Below are positions 11,326 through 24,860 of a stretch of DNA of 64,000 bases, piece by piece. The stretch is from NCBI GenBank assembly GCA_029204225.1, contig CM055106.1:1-64000 (forward strand), given 5' to 3'. A program made the position numbers and the translations under genes. Source of the DNA: Diphasiastrum complanatum (Eukaryota > Streptophyta > Lycopodiopsida > Lycopodiales > Lycopodiaceae). The notes under the pieces were generated by a model that saw only the letters and a list, made by a program, of their open reading frames with translations, had not been told where the DNA came from and did no database searches. Within the stretch, counting starts at the first letter, position 1. The number at the start of each line of letters is the position of its first letter.

Positions 11326-12953
11326 AATTTATCTATTCCTGGAAATTACTAAAATTAGTTAATATTAGATTAACTCGTAGTGAAGTACCGTTGACCAAAT
11401 CTGACTGAAATTGACTCCAGCATGGTCAAATGACTAATTTTAGTACATTTCATAGATAATTCAAGAAACTGGAAAAACTAAAAATTTTGAGTTTTTGTAC
11501 TTTTAAATTTTTATTTAAAATTTTATGTTATTTAAAAATTCGTAAACATGCAACATTGAATTGGTTTTTTTACCATATAGAATTTTATGTAAATTTAAGT
11601 TCCACGTAAATTGTCAGCCATAAGCCCAAATTTGTATCCCATCAGTCAGAGCACATGCGTATAACCACTCAAAACAAATCTAAACCACTCATACATGTTA
11701 GAATCACTCTGAGAATCAACATGCAGACATTCCATAGCACAGTACCACAAATTAGGAAATTGACTTGCATGCAATCAGAACAATTCAAAATTTTGCCAAT
11801 TTTACACACAAAATTGCAAAACTTCAGATGATCATATCTTTGGCTACAGGACACCAAATTGAGTGTTGTAAAGCTCAGAACAGAGGGAGACCTAGTGAGC
11901 AAGACACTTGCCACATCAGCTTGCCACCTAGGATTACCACATGCGAGTTCAAAATAGCCAAAAGAACCTATAGGAGGGCACACTTTTTGTAGTCCAGATT
12001 CTCAAAAAAACGTGCAAACACCATACCAAGCCAAAAAGTGATGCTACCAACAATCTTAAATGGTCAATCCATGAAGCCTTCATATAGATCCTATGAAGCA
12101 GTATGGGCTGAGGACCATGATTTCTTGATTTCTAGAAGTCAAAATAGCCACAAACTTGATGGAATTGAAACATAAGCCTCCACCCATCAATTTACAGGTT
12201 TGATAGCTTGCTAGGAAGGTAAAAAGAAATACTAATCATGTTGTAAAAAATCCAGAATGATCCCCTTATAGATTTAGTGAGATCCACCCCCCAAAATTCA
12301 CCAAACATGGTCAATTTTTGCCCTTTTTTTACTTCCTACAAGCTCAATTGCTGGAATTCTTGGCTCTAACTTCAAGGACAATGTCTAAAGACAATGATTC
12401 ATCTCTTTACAAGCTCTACATGGTTTCTACAACCTCCTACCATCCAATTTTATGAAAAAACAAGCAAAAAACATGATTTTTGGCCTTTTTTCAGTTTTTT
12501 CACTATCATAAATTGGAAATTTATGGCAAGAAACATTTTCTCCAACATATGCAACAAATTTACAGGATTATAACCATCTAATTGATCTCATCTTGCTGGA
12601 TTTTGGTTCTTACTATCAATTTTGTGTCAAAAAGTATGAAAAACAAGCAAATTTGACCAAAACATAGCCTAGAATGCTAAATCATGGAAAGATCCAACAT
12701 GCATTATTTTTCCAACTTTAATATGAAAGTACACTTGCTGGAAAATTCAGATCTACACTAGTTTTGAGTTACACAAGCTAAAGCTCCAAAACAACACAAA
12801 TTAGTTTCTTAGCACAATTCACCATAAACCACAATGAAATTGAGAGATACATGGATCATGCAAATTGAAATTGGGACTCCACCTCTTGGATGAGAACACT
12901 AGTTGACCTCCACCAAGCTCCAATGAAAAGCACCACCTCTCCAAGCTTGTAAG
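11326..12953 (-). other. Gypsy J leader, no gene
   Basis: These 1.6 kb separate the J gag start from its primer site. I see no open frame or RNA gene on either strand beyond chance. It is AT-rich unique-looking sequence and consistent with a long 5' leader. Confidence 0.5.
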
Positions 12954-12969
12954 CCTTGCTATGATACCA
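12954..12969 (-). other. Primer-binding site of Gypsy J
   Basis: On the minus strand TGGTATCATAGCAAGG resembles the initiator tRNA-Met primer site (TGGTATCAGAGC) with one change. It sits at the expected place upstream of the J gag. Confidence 0.6.
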
Positions 12970-13423
12970 CTATAAGGGAAGCTCCACAAGATCCTGCTTA
13001 CAACACAAACACAATGGATAACACACTATGGAGAAACCACCCAACCAAATAGAAGCATCCAATCAAACTCTAGAAGCTTCACCCCCAAGCCAAGGATTAG
13101 GAAGCATGAAAGTAGAGTGAGAGCCTGGCAATGAATCAATCACAGATATGAGGAGTAGGGCAAGTTTGGCCTCTTCTTATAGAGCCATGAACCACCTGTG
13201 CACATAGACATACATGGTCCTAACTCTCCTATACATAGATTCCTCCATAATAGAGTCTCTATGCATAAATACTCTATTGAATTGCTATTGATAACTCTAC
13301 ACATGCACCTGTCCCAAACTTTGTCTTAACTCCATTTAATGTGTGCCTCACAAGGATATTAATTATTTTCGGGTCACGTCCAGTATGATGCGGCATAACT
13401 AACAGCTTGTTTCACTAGTATCT
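12970..13423 (-). mobile_element. Probable 5' LTR of Gypsy J
   Basis: The position relative to the primer site and a promoter-like AT-rich stretch (ATGCATAAATACTC, about 13262) suggest an LTR in minus orientation. The end beside the primer site is not canonical CA, and the outer end cannot be set because no second copy is present. It is cut by the + strand chromodomain fragment. Confidence 0.45.
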
Positions 13424-13611
13424 CTGAAGGAGAAAGACACCACAGGTTATGGGCCCGAAAGAGTCCTAGATCGGAGGGACCAACGATTGAACGATCATCT
13501 CCTCCAGGAGTATCTAGTGACTTGGAAAGGGCATCCGTTATTTGATGCTATCTGGGAGACTCACCAAGCATTGTAGAAGTCTTACCCAAAGTTTATCATC
13601 GAGGATCGATG
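13424..13611 (+). pseudogene. Gypsy integrase chromodomain fragment
   Basis: The + strand reads GPERVLDRRDQRLNDHLL, then QEYLVTWKGHPLFDAIWE and, after one stop, KSYPKFIIEDR. The RVLDRR...EYLVxWKGHP...WE pattern is the classical C-terminal chromodomain of plant Ty3/gypsy chromoviruses, with the aromatic residues Y, W and W in place. Only this last domain survives. The rest of pol is absent on both sides, and its neighbours are non-coding. Confidence 0.85.
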
Positions 13612-14496
13612 ACTTGCTAGAAGAGAGAAGGATTGTTAGATGCCAGCACAGTCCCAGCATGATCGCTTAAATCGGGATGGACACCAGGGGACCAATTGGG
13701 TCTGGTGCGTCACTAGTAGTGATCCGGTGTGACGGCCTCATGAAGTCAATAGGCGGAGTTATGACCGTATGGACCCTAGTCGTCAACACTGAAGATGCCT
13801 CTACCAAATGAGCAGCTAGCCGACAGTTAGCTGGGGTGACCGTTGGTGTCATAGGTCCATGACAGGGCTTGGGGGTGGTGCCTCAAAGTCACGCACTTAT
13901 TGGGGGTAGTAGATTTCTTGGAACCATGAGGACTGATCACCCTGCATGGTAGCCAACGGTCTCAGGCCCAGAATAGCAATTAGAGAGACTCAAGAGAGGG
14001 GCACCTATGGTTGGGTGGATCATTCCTCAGACCGGCCATCAGAGTTTGGAGAGCTCCTGGAGATGGGAGTGCAATAGAAATGCACTCTTTGTAAGGGGTA
14101 AAATTAACGCCTAACTATCTGACCCATTACAGGTTTTAGGACACAACATTGTAGCCAGATACCCTTAAAAACCATCTTACAATATGCAATGATCATCAAC
14201 GGGAATAATAAAGTAATAGCATCATATTTATAGGTAACCAACAACACACCATTTGATACAAATTAAGAATAGTTGTTACAAAATGACATAGCATAGTATG
14301 AGCACAAACTCCCATCATCACTGCTCAAAAGGTCTTAGACAAGGTCAGTACTTATTGCTACCTATACTGCAAACGTAGAGATTGTGAGGCACTACACAAC
14401 ACTAAATTGGCTCTCACCCTTCCACAAAATCCTCTGAAGTAAATCAAATGGTAGACCACAATCATTAGCACTCTCAACATTTCATGGCTTATTAAC

Positions 14497-14497
<1 letters not shown>
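13612..14497. other. Unassigned tract, possible Gypsy 3' end
   Basis: The first 450 bp are GC-richer than the surroundings and follow the chromodomain, so they may be the 3' non-coding end or LTR of that Gypsy (a TGTTAGATGCC lies at 13636). No domain is readable. From 14100 to 14497 the sequence is AT-rich with no gene. Confidence 0.3.

Positions 14498-14530
<33 letters not shown>
14498..14530 (+). repeat. Poly-C homopolymer, 33 bases
   Basis: An uninterrupted run of 33 C sits between TTAACT and TCCTTCG. Homopolymer length is prone to sequencing and assembly error. Confidence 0.9.
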
Positions 14531-14533
<3 letters not shown>

Positions 14534-14928
14534 TTCGATTAAAACCATCCTATTTATACAAAACTCATCCTTCCACAACCTACTTTCACAAAACCCACAA
14601 GGACTGCAACTGCTTCATTTGTGGTCACTTTGCGGCCGATTAAACTTTTGTAGCAAACCAATTGGAGTGACTCTTCGAATAACTTCCTAACAAGGCCCAA
14701 AAGTAACTTTTTCTTAATCCTAATGCCCTAACCTTTTCATTACTAAATATACTCATTGGCCTCTTATCATTTTTGCCTTATATGCAACTACTTTAATCGA
14801 CCCATGCCAGACTATTTATTTGTATAACAAAGTTTAAACAACATATATTGGCTTTCATAACATTTAAACCATTACTACCAAACCATGTATATTATAACCA
14901 CATTACGTTGGCCCAAAGTGGCCTAACA
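14531..14928. other. Unassigned AT-rich tract
   Basis: No gene, LTR end or repeat is recognised. It ends where the minus-strand Copia RT fragment begins, at ...GGCCTAACACTC. Confidence 0.4.
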
Positions 14929-15425
14929 CTCTTGACATCCATTCGTTGAGTATCTCCAAACTGAGCTACCAATGACAAATTATCCTCATAGTAGCTAACT
15001 TAGCAACTGATGCAAAAGTTTCTTCATAGTCAATCTCTTCTTGTTGAGCATACTCTTTTGCAACCAACCTTGCCAAATGTTTGCCTGTAGAACCATCCGA
15101 TTTATACTTAGTTCTATAGATCCACTTGCATCCAATAGCTTTTTTACTTGTAGGTAACTGAGCAAGCCTCCAAGTCTTGTTCTTTATGATTGGGTTATAC
15201 TCCTCATCCATAGTTGTTCTTAAGTAGATGGACCCTTAGTCTCCAACAGTGTAGCCATATATGCAAAGTGTACATGCTCATCCTCATGATGGTCCTCCTA
15301 CTGTTCCTTCTGTTGATCATGATCCTCATGATGCTTTTCAAGCCTAGCAGATCTCCTAGTTCTCTATGTACTCGACTCTCCCTATTCTAGAATAACACTA
15401 TCCTTGATAGTCTCATAGTACCATC
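14929..15425 (-). pseudogene. Copia F, RT N-terminus (part beyond the insertion)
   Basis: On the minus strand it starts at WYYETIKDSV, passes a region with a stop (before VHFAYMATL), and enters RT with MDEEYNPIIKNKTWRL, KAIGCKWIYRTKYKSDGS, RLVAKEYAQQEEIDY, EETFASVAKL and RMDVKS. This is the standard copia RT opening. It matches the + strand G copy (52690-53245) closely throughout. The coding sequence resumes, with only the 5-base duplication between, at 54850 on the other side of element G, so the two halves are one interrupted element. Confidence 0.9.
15421..15425 (+). other. Target-site duplication CCATC, left copy
   Basis: CCATC abuts the TG of the LTR at 15426. The same five bases follow the CA of the other LTR at 54846-54850. 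In the related intact sequence of element G (reverse of 52700-52730) this site reads GTACCATCTAGG with a single CCATC. Confidence 0.95.
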
Positions 15426-15853
15426 TGTTAGGAATTAATGTCTATTTGACACCGCTTAATGATAGTTTGGCCATGCTTGCATGCTATTTTTAGGGGCCAT
15501 TCTAGTTATAATAAATTCATTTTTCTAATGCTTATGCATGTAGGTGAGCACACTACAAATAGATTAGAATCTATTTTAGTACTTTAAAGAACTTCATTTT
15601 TAGTTCTTACCATATATAGGTAGTATTATTAGTAAATAGCTATTGCCATTTACTTTAGTCTCATTAGCTTTTATCAATCATTAGAGAAACTATATAGGAA
15701 TGCTAGCGTCCCATCTCAATTATTCCATTCAATTTAATAAGCTAGAGCATCTGCTCAATTCTCCTATGATCTGTTTTCTCTCTATCCTTGGTTTTGTGTG
15801 AGTGCTAGTAGGACTAGTATCTCCATCTAGAATTTGTATCTCAAATTCTAACA
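15426..15853 (+). mobile_element. 5' LTR of Copia G
   Basis: It runs from TGTTAGGAATTAATG to ...CAAATTCTAACA, 428 bp, and is followed directly by a primer site. The 3' partner at 54424-54845 is co-linear. Differences include TTTGACACCGC versus TCTGACACCCC and a deletion of about 20 bp after TTAG(A/G)ATCTA in the 3' copy. A TATA-type ACTATATAGG near 15690 is a candidate promoter. Confidence 0.95.
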
Positions 15854-15866
15854 TGGTATCAGAGCA
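15854..15866 (+). other. Primer-binding site of Copia G
   Basis: TGGTATCAGAGCA abuts the LTR end and matches the plant copia initiator tRNA-Met site. Confidence 0.9.
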
Positions 15867-16525
15867 GGTTTTGTGAGAGAGAGAGTTTGTTTGCAAGGTT
15901 GCAACCACATTTGATTGGAGGTGCTGTTGAGCTGGACTACTGTTGGAAGTAGTCTGCTAGAATCAAAGATTTTTGGACTATTGATTCCTACCTGCCAGAA
16001 TTGTAGATCGCTGAGATGGAATTGCAAGATTATTGATCGTGACATATTATTGTTCGCGACAGTTTTTGACAGGTTGATCGCTTCTAAATTGTTGCTGTCT
16101 ACAGATTGATCACAGACTCGAAAGATTCTAGATTCACGAAAGTTTCAAGATTCATGAAATATTTGAGATTCACAAAAGGTGACAAATTCGCAAAAGATTT
16201 ACAACAGGTGAGAGATTCGCGAAGGATTCACGACAGGTGACAGATTCGCAAAGGACTCGCGAAAGGCGACAGATTCGTAAAAGATTCGAGTTTGGTGACA
16301 GATTGGTGATAGATTCGCAACAGATTGAAGGAAGATTTGAGTTTGGTGACAGATTAGTGACAGATTTACGACAAACGATAGATTCACAAAGGATTCAGGT
16401 TTGGTGACAGATTGTTGACAGATTGAAAAAAGAATTGAGAAAGATTCGTGACAAATTCGCGAAAGATTTGTAGTCTTTGACAATTAGACTATTGATAGAT
16501 CCAAGATTTGAAATAGATAAGATTA
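15867..16525 (+). repeat. Copia G leader with short degenerate repeats
   Basis: This leader has no gene. From about 16130 to 16470 it is built of degenerate copies of a unit close to GGTGACAGATTCGCAAAG, often followed by GATTCACGA or GATTTGAGTTT. Spacing is irregular (about 25-35 bp) and roughly ten partial copies can be counted. Confidence 0.65.
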
Positions 16526-17839
16526 ATGATAGGATTGAATGATGTTGTGTTGCCAGAGTCTAGCAAGCTAGATGGAATGAACTACAACATATGGAAGTTC
16601 AAGATGCAAATCTCCAAGATAGAGAATATTGGGAGATCATCACAGGTGCTGAGATACCTCCTACCATTGACAGAGAGGTGCGGGAGTATCAGAGATGTAG
16701 AAGAAAAGCTCATTATATCATTAACTTATCAGTTAAAGATATGATTATACCTCATATCAGAGATGCTGCTGGACCCAAGGAGGCTTGGGATATACTAAAA
16801 AACTTGTATGACACAGTAAATTAGTCATGGATCTTGTTCTTGACTAATAAGCAACTGAATGCCATCTTACTACAGGAAGAAATGAGAAGACAAAATATTG
16901 TCAATAGGGACGATTTCAAGGAACAAGCATTCTTGGCAAAAAAGCAAGAACATAGTTCCAAGAAGAGTGGCAAAGGGAAGAAGAAGAAGAAAAAGTAACA
17001 AGATATAGAGGAGAATCAATCGAATCAATTAGAAGATGAAAGAAAGTGGTTCACATTAGAGGAGTTTTGAACTCCAAAAAGACCTTTTAAGAATTCATGC
17101 AAGATGTAGTTTATATTATTAAAATATTATAACACTGATACTTTTGACTTGCCATAACTTTTTAATCATGGCTCAGAAGTATGTGATCTAACATATCATT
17201 GAAAAGCCCTTGTCAAGGCTTTCCAATGCACCAAACTCCGCTAAATTTGGACTTACCACTAAAAAGTTATGTCATTTTTAGTGTGGAATCAAAATGTGGA
17301 CTCAAAAAGTTATGTTACATAGATTTGAAATTTGAGTGTTTTGATTGGTCCACGTGTAAGAAAAAATTGAGAAAAAATATCTGGATTTAGAACTCCTCTA
17401 ATGCAAAGGAAACTGCTTCCTTTGCAGAAAATCAGTACATTATGCAACGGACTGCTGGCACAACAAGTTCAAGAAAAAACAAGATGGAAATTTTGCTGAA
17501 GAAGAAGAAACTTCTCATGCAAAATTGAGTGCTTTAGATCTTGAAGATTATGAGCTGTTTTTGGCATTGACATCTTCTGGTGGTGGCTTCTTGAAGAAAG
17601 AATACTATTGGTTTATTGAATCAGGAGCTTTTTAGCACATGACACCTAGTCAAATGTGAAGTTGGGAGACAACTACACATATGATATAAAAGGAGTTGGA
17701 AAGGTACAAGAACAAATACCTTCACGGAAGATTGGAAATATAAAGGATGTATTTTATGTACCAAGAATCAAGAAGAACTTGCTCTCAGTATCAGCTATTT
17801 CAAAGCAACACATGGTGGTGCAGTTTGATGAACAGAGGT
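16526..17839 (+). pseudogene. Copia G gag, knuckle and protease
   Basis: ATG 16526 opens MIGLNDVVLPESSKLDG, the usual copia gag start, followed by NYNIWKFKMQ. A one-base shift leads to EIPPTIDREV, KDMIIPHIRDAAGPKEAWDIL, the lysine-rich SGKGKKKKKK and, after an inserted MITE-like sequence, a knuckle reading CFLCRKSVHYATDCW. Protease follows as YYWFIESGAF with a stop, where copias have FIDSGAS: the catalytic Asp is Glu. It ends GVGKVQEQIP...KDVFYVPRIKKNLLSVSAIS and VVQFDEQRCL. The coding sequence then stops at the GTCTC duplication and continues (IKKKNNEVVAEG) at 51498. Confidence 0.9.
17054..17403. mobile_element. MITE-like insertion with 13-bp terminal inverted repeats
   Basis: Inside G gag, CATTAGAGGAGTT at 17054-17066 is exactly inverted at 17391-17403 (AACTCCTCTAATG). 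The 350 bp between are non-coding and AT-rich, and they split the gag linker from the zinc knuckle. A clear target duplication is not visible (CA on both sides at most), so superfamily assignment is open. The start of the insertion at 37285 (CATTAGGGTCTTTTTGAAC) is similar. Confidence 0.65.
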
Positions 17840-17844
17840 GTCTC
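17840..17844 (+). other. Target-site duplication GTCTC, left copy
   Basis: GTCTC precedes the TG at 17845 and recurs at 51493-51497 after the CA at 51492. Removing everything between restores the copia reading frame across the site (EQRCL to IKKKNN). Confidence 0.9.
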
Positions 17845-18187
17845 TGTTGGGGGTATTACCAAAATATTGTAAATAAATAATATTGGCTAATAAAATATGT
17901 TGCAAGGGCATGACATCCTGTGCGTATAAGCCCATGATCCAATAAGCATGCAAGTTGAGTTGTAAATAGAATAATAAACTTGGGCCCCTTTGTAATTAAA
18001 AGTTTACGTTTTAGAATTGGGTCCAACTTTGGACTCACATGAATCTTGTGAGTAGTAATGTACCTTTTATAAACCCTTGGATCAAGTTGGGTCCAAGATG
18101 AATGGCTAGGATCATTGGAAATATTAGCCAATAGAATTTGGGACAAGGGCCTTGCCCATTTTATAAAAATACACCTCATCTACCCCT
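17845..18187 (+). mobile_element. Gypsy L 5' LTR, first part
   Basis: It starts TGTTGGGGGTATTACC right at the target duplication and holds a promoter-like TTTTATAAAAATAC near 18163. The LTR terminus of L at 51492 reads GACCCTACA, the imperfect inverse of this start, as LTR ends should be. It breaks off where minus-strand Copia A begins. The remainder is inferred at about 48951-49295. Confidence 0.6.
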
Positions 18188-18500
18188 CAAACATGTATCA
18201 CAAATAGTTGAACTGGTTGCATTCGAGATGCTGACCCCTTTTATTACTCCATGATGGCTTGCTTGGTAAAGTGCCATTGAGTTCATGTGGCATAGTATCT
18301 TGTGCCATAAAGTATCTGGCGAATCATCATGAGTCTGATGCACCTGATCTGTAGGCAGACGTACCTTCAGGTGATATAGATTACCTTTTCTTATGCCTTG
18401 AGTGATCAAAGTACTGGTACTACAATCAATAATGTTGCATGCTTCGTCCAAAAATGTCACACGCATCCCTGCATCAACTATTCTTGCCACATAAAACAAG
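18188..18500 (-). pseudogene. Copia A pre-integrase domain
   Basis: The minus strand continues from the protease region: FYVARIVDAGMRVTF, GNLYHLKVRL, DTLWHKILCHMNSMALYQAS, GVIKGVS and ICDTCLRG. This is the gag-pre-integrase zinc-binding block (His and Cys pairs) that precedes copia integrase. Copia A is cut off here, with no integrase, RT or 3' LTR to the left. The last three residues may already be LTR sequence of element L. Confidence 0.85.
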
Positions 18501-19729
18501 TCCTACTGCAATGTAGGCATGAACAAAACATCTTCGAGTCGTCTATCTCTGCCATTGGTGTTGAGCCACAGTGAACCAATATCGTTCACTTGATGTTTGG
18601 ATCTATCTCCAGGAACTATGAATCTTGAAGGATTAGCACTTCTGAAATCAGATATATTTTGTCTTGATGTCACAAAGTGTAAGGTGGCTCCTGAATCTAG
18701 GATCACCTTATGTGTGTTAGATGTTGATGCTACACACATGCCTTCACAAATGTAGGCGGTTGAACAATTTCTGTTAGATCTCACTTCGCTCATTTTTGAG
18801 CTTTCAGGCTCCTCGACATAGGATGAACTGTTGTTGTTCTCCTCTCTGTTATATGTTGATTTGTTCCTCAAGTTCAGGCAGCAATCGATGGTTGCATGAC
18901 CCTTCTTGTGGCCGCGTGGATACACTCAATCTTTGGATTGAGCCAGCATGTATCAACTGTGTGCCCATCTCGTCTACATCTCACGCAAGTCTTCTTTTCT
19001 CCACCTTGCTGTATTGACCTCCCTTTGCTCTTCCAGTTGCCTTTGCTGGTCCCCTCTGCTTGCTGATCACGATCATGCCTTTGATTTGACTCTCTCTTAG
19101 GCTTGAATTCTTTCTTATATTTTTCTTTGTTGCCGTAGATTGCTTGGTCAGAACCATCCTTGTGATCAAGGTGTTCTCTAACCTCAACTTTCTCTCAAAT
19201 CTCGACAATTGCCTTTTCGAGAGTCATTGTAGGATCTTTTGCGAACAGGGTTCTAGTTGTCTGGAAAGATCTGGGTAAGGATCTCAACAGGTAAGTGAGT
19301 TGTTTCTCAGCTGACACTGCATTCTCTGCTGCAGAGTTGTGTAATGACAGGAATAGATCCTTCTTCCTCACAAAAGAAGTGAGGTCTTTCCCATCCCACT
19401 GTAGATTTGTTAGTTGATCTTCTAGCATCATTATTTGACTTCTTGATTTCGTTTAAAATCTTGTGAGCAGTGTATCCCACATCTCCTTTGCCTTGGAGAG
19501 TGTAGCCAGGTCAAGCATGAGACTATCTTTGATGGATGTCATTTTTCTCCCTCCACTCGCGTAGCTCTTTGCTTGATGTTGTAGGCATCTCCTCTGTGCC
19601 ATCCACCCAGGGGAATAAAACTTCACCCTTCAGTATAAATGATGTCTTAACTTTCCAGACTAGAAAGTTAGATCCTGAAAAATCCAGAACTGTACAGATC
19701 TTGCTTTGTATGCTGCTGATTGAAGCCAT
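18501..19729 (-). pseudogene. Copia A gag and protease
   Basis: Gag starts at ATG 19729 (minus): MASISSIQSKICTVLDF, then NFLVWKVKTSFIL, DQLTNLQWDGKDL, TYLLRSLPRSFQTTRTLF, KAIVEI and a basic stretch. A degenerate knuckle near 18910 (RGHKKGHATIDCC) follows. Then comes the protease, VILDSGATLHFVTSRQNI with intact DSGA, and LEDVLFMPTLQ. Stops lie near 19435 and 19194. Order and spacing are normal for a copia 5' half, and it is oriented away from its LTR at 19842-20740. Confidence 0.88.
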
Positions 19730-19827
19730 TGCCTCCGAAGTGTGTTCTCTTGTTGATGGTTGTTTGTTTGAATGCTCGGCCTCCTATATCTGATAGCCTT
19801 TTGGCTATGTCAGATTATGACAAGGTA

Positions 19828-19840
19828 GGCTCTGATACCA
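19828..19840 (-). other. Primer-binding site of Copia A
   Basis: GGCTCTGATACCA on the + strand is TGGTATCAGAGCC on the minus strand, the standard initiator tRNA-Met site. It is one base from the LTR end (ATTGTCATCA). Confidence 0.95.
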
Positions 19841-19841
19841 C

Positions 19842-20740
19842 TGATGACAATCGGATGGATTTGATGCTGGTCACTGCTAGCTGTATCATTCCTACAGTCC
19901 TCCAGAATGTATACAGGCACTGCTGATCTACATTAACAGATTAATGTAGCATTCAACAAGATTCAAACCAAGGTACAAAATTAAATGAACAAGTGAATCA
20001 TACACACGAATAGTTGTAGACTAATTTACATTCAAGATCAGACAAGATAAAGAATGATATGTGCACAATGGCTACAAAATCATCTATTGATTCTTCTGAT
20101 TTTTCAAGCACTGCATGCAGATCCACGCAATGCGTTGGCATGAGAGAATTATAGTTCTCCCTGCGTAATGTCTCACTTACTAGCGGACTTCATGGATCTA
20201 CAGATCCTATGTAGAATTGTCTCACACGCAGGCGGACTCGTATTCTGTATTTTCATCTTCTTGCTTACTAGCATTAGACTTCATAGTATTATATCATGCA
20301 TCAACTAGAAGGTATATAGTCACGTCATGTAACTTCTAGATTAGAGTGATTAAACATCTACAACTAATCACAAATTACAAGAGTGGCAGATTAGCCATGA
20401 CCTAGAGTGTATCTGCTGATGTCATGATATCAGATCAGATATCTGTACTTCTTGGTACTTGCATGATCTTGTTGGTCCTTTTTGGAGCGTGAGGGCAGAA
20501 AAAGTGTCACGATGATTTTCGTGTCACTTCGTACCTTTTGACTTTTGCGTCGTCTGACTTTCTCCCTCTGTATAGTGAAAAATTCTCTTTCGCAAATTTT
20601 TCTCTTTCATGTCTTTTCGCCAGGGTGTTGGCGAATATTTTCACTTCGTGCCTTTTGACTTTCACGTTTGCGAACATTTTTGTCAAAGCGAGGGCTGAAA
20701 GCTAGCAAAGCTTTGGTAATAGAAACGTTTTGTTTCTTCA
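19842..20740 (-). mobile_element. 5' LTR of Copia A
   Basis: It spans 899 bp with TG...CA ends (minus: TGAAGAAACAAAACG...CGATTGTCATCA) and abuts the primer site. It is an inverted relative of the LTR at 8911-9815, co-linear along its whole length. Confidence 0.92.
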
Positions 20741-22216
20741 AATCTATCGGCAACGTCGACTATGGTGAAGGCGAACCTGGTGAATGACAACTGGTAAGAA
20801 AAGAAACAACTCAGGATCAACATCATGGCGACGAAGGAAATATCTCATCCTCGTCATCTGAAACCAAGCAATATGGAACAACCAAGAATGCCAAGGAGGT
20901 AGAAGAAGATCAAGTAGCAACCAGGAATGCCAAGGTATCTATAATGCCCAAGATAGTAGAGGATCAGCCCAAAAGATAGAGACATCATACCAAGGTATCC
21001 AAAAAGCCCGAGAAGGTAGAACTGCATCAGCAACGGGAAGCCAATAATGAAACTAGAAAAGAGATGGACACTCATGATCAATAGCCGCATCATACATGTA
21101 ACCATCAACCATATGTGCAAACTCAGTGATATAGGTGCCCCAACAAAAAATAGCAGCATCGGAAGACCAGCACCAAGGAGTAGGAACATAAGCAGGATGA
21201 CAGGCACGTTGTAATAGCATGGAAAAGCAAGCGATATGTTAGGAGACATGGAGCATAAAGAGATCATCCTGACGAAGGATAGCTAAAATGGAAAAATGTG
21301 CACCAGCATGGTCAAAAGCCCAAGGTATCCATAAGGCCCATGAATGAGAAGTAGCAATGGCACACGGTACCTTCAAGGCCCATATCACGAGAAGCACAGC
21401 ATGCCAAAAGCTCCAGAAGGTCCAAGAAATCAATGCATCATCTAAAAAGACATGATGCATGAAAACAATAGCAACAAATCTAGAAATAGTAGAGGCCCCA
21501 ACTGAAAAAATGTAGCCAAAAAACTCATCTAGAAAGACCTCATATGGACATACCAATCCATCATAGGATACACCAAAAACGGATGGAGCATCGGATGACC
21601 CATCGGAAGTGGCCGCAAGTGTAATCCCAAAGTACACACCAGACGCACAAGTGAGGAATAGAAGAAATGCACTGGAACGAGGAACATGATCCACAACATC
21701 ACTAGCAAGCATCAAAGCAATATCCACGTGAAGCTGGGAATGAGTATCAAAGCACATATGAGCAATAACGAAGTATATGGCAGCAACATCCCCAAAAACT
21801 ATCCAAGAGAGGAGAAGGAACTCTCTCAAGGTACTCTAATGGTCTCGGGACCAGATTAAAGTGGCAAGTCAGCATTGGAGACCAAGCGATATGGAGCAAC
21901 CTGAAATGACAGGGAACCTCACCTGAACAAACAGTAGCTGGAACGGAGGCAATAACCAAGCCATCAGGATATGCCAAGCCTGACAATGAGCAACAATCCA
22001 AGAAACAGATAGAGAGCCACATGCATAATCATAGAGATATCCACACCATAGGTGATCAATAATATGGAAAAACCAGCACCAATCAACAGGTCCAAATGGA
22101 AACAACGCTATACCTAATAACCAAGAATGCCATATATCCATAGCGAAAATGAAGCGGTAGTATGAGCAATAGGTCCAAATGAAATCCAAACGATACGTAA
22201 TAACCAGGAATGCCAA
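20741..22216 (-). other. Unrecognised tract with chained minus-strand open frames
   Basis: Minus-strand open frames of 115, 91, 196 and 137 codons overlap across 22216-20854 in different frames. They are rich in Trp, Leu, Ile, Phe and Cys. Phrases such as CCATATTGCTTGG and GGCATTCTTGG (minus) recur at irregular intervals, which points to a repetitive origin. No domain, catalytic motif or convincing start context is seen, and the frames disagree, so I do not call a gene. Confidence 0.3.
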
Positions 22217-24860
<2,644 letters not shown>

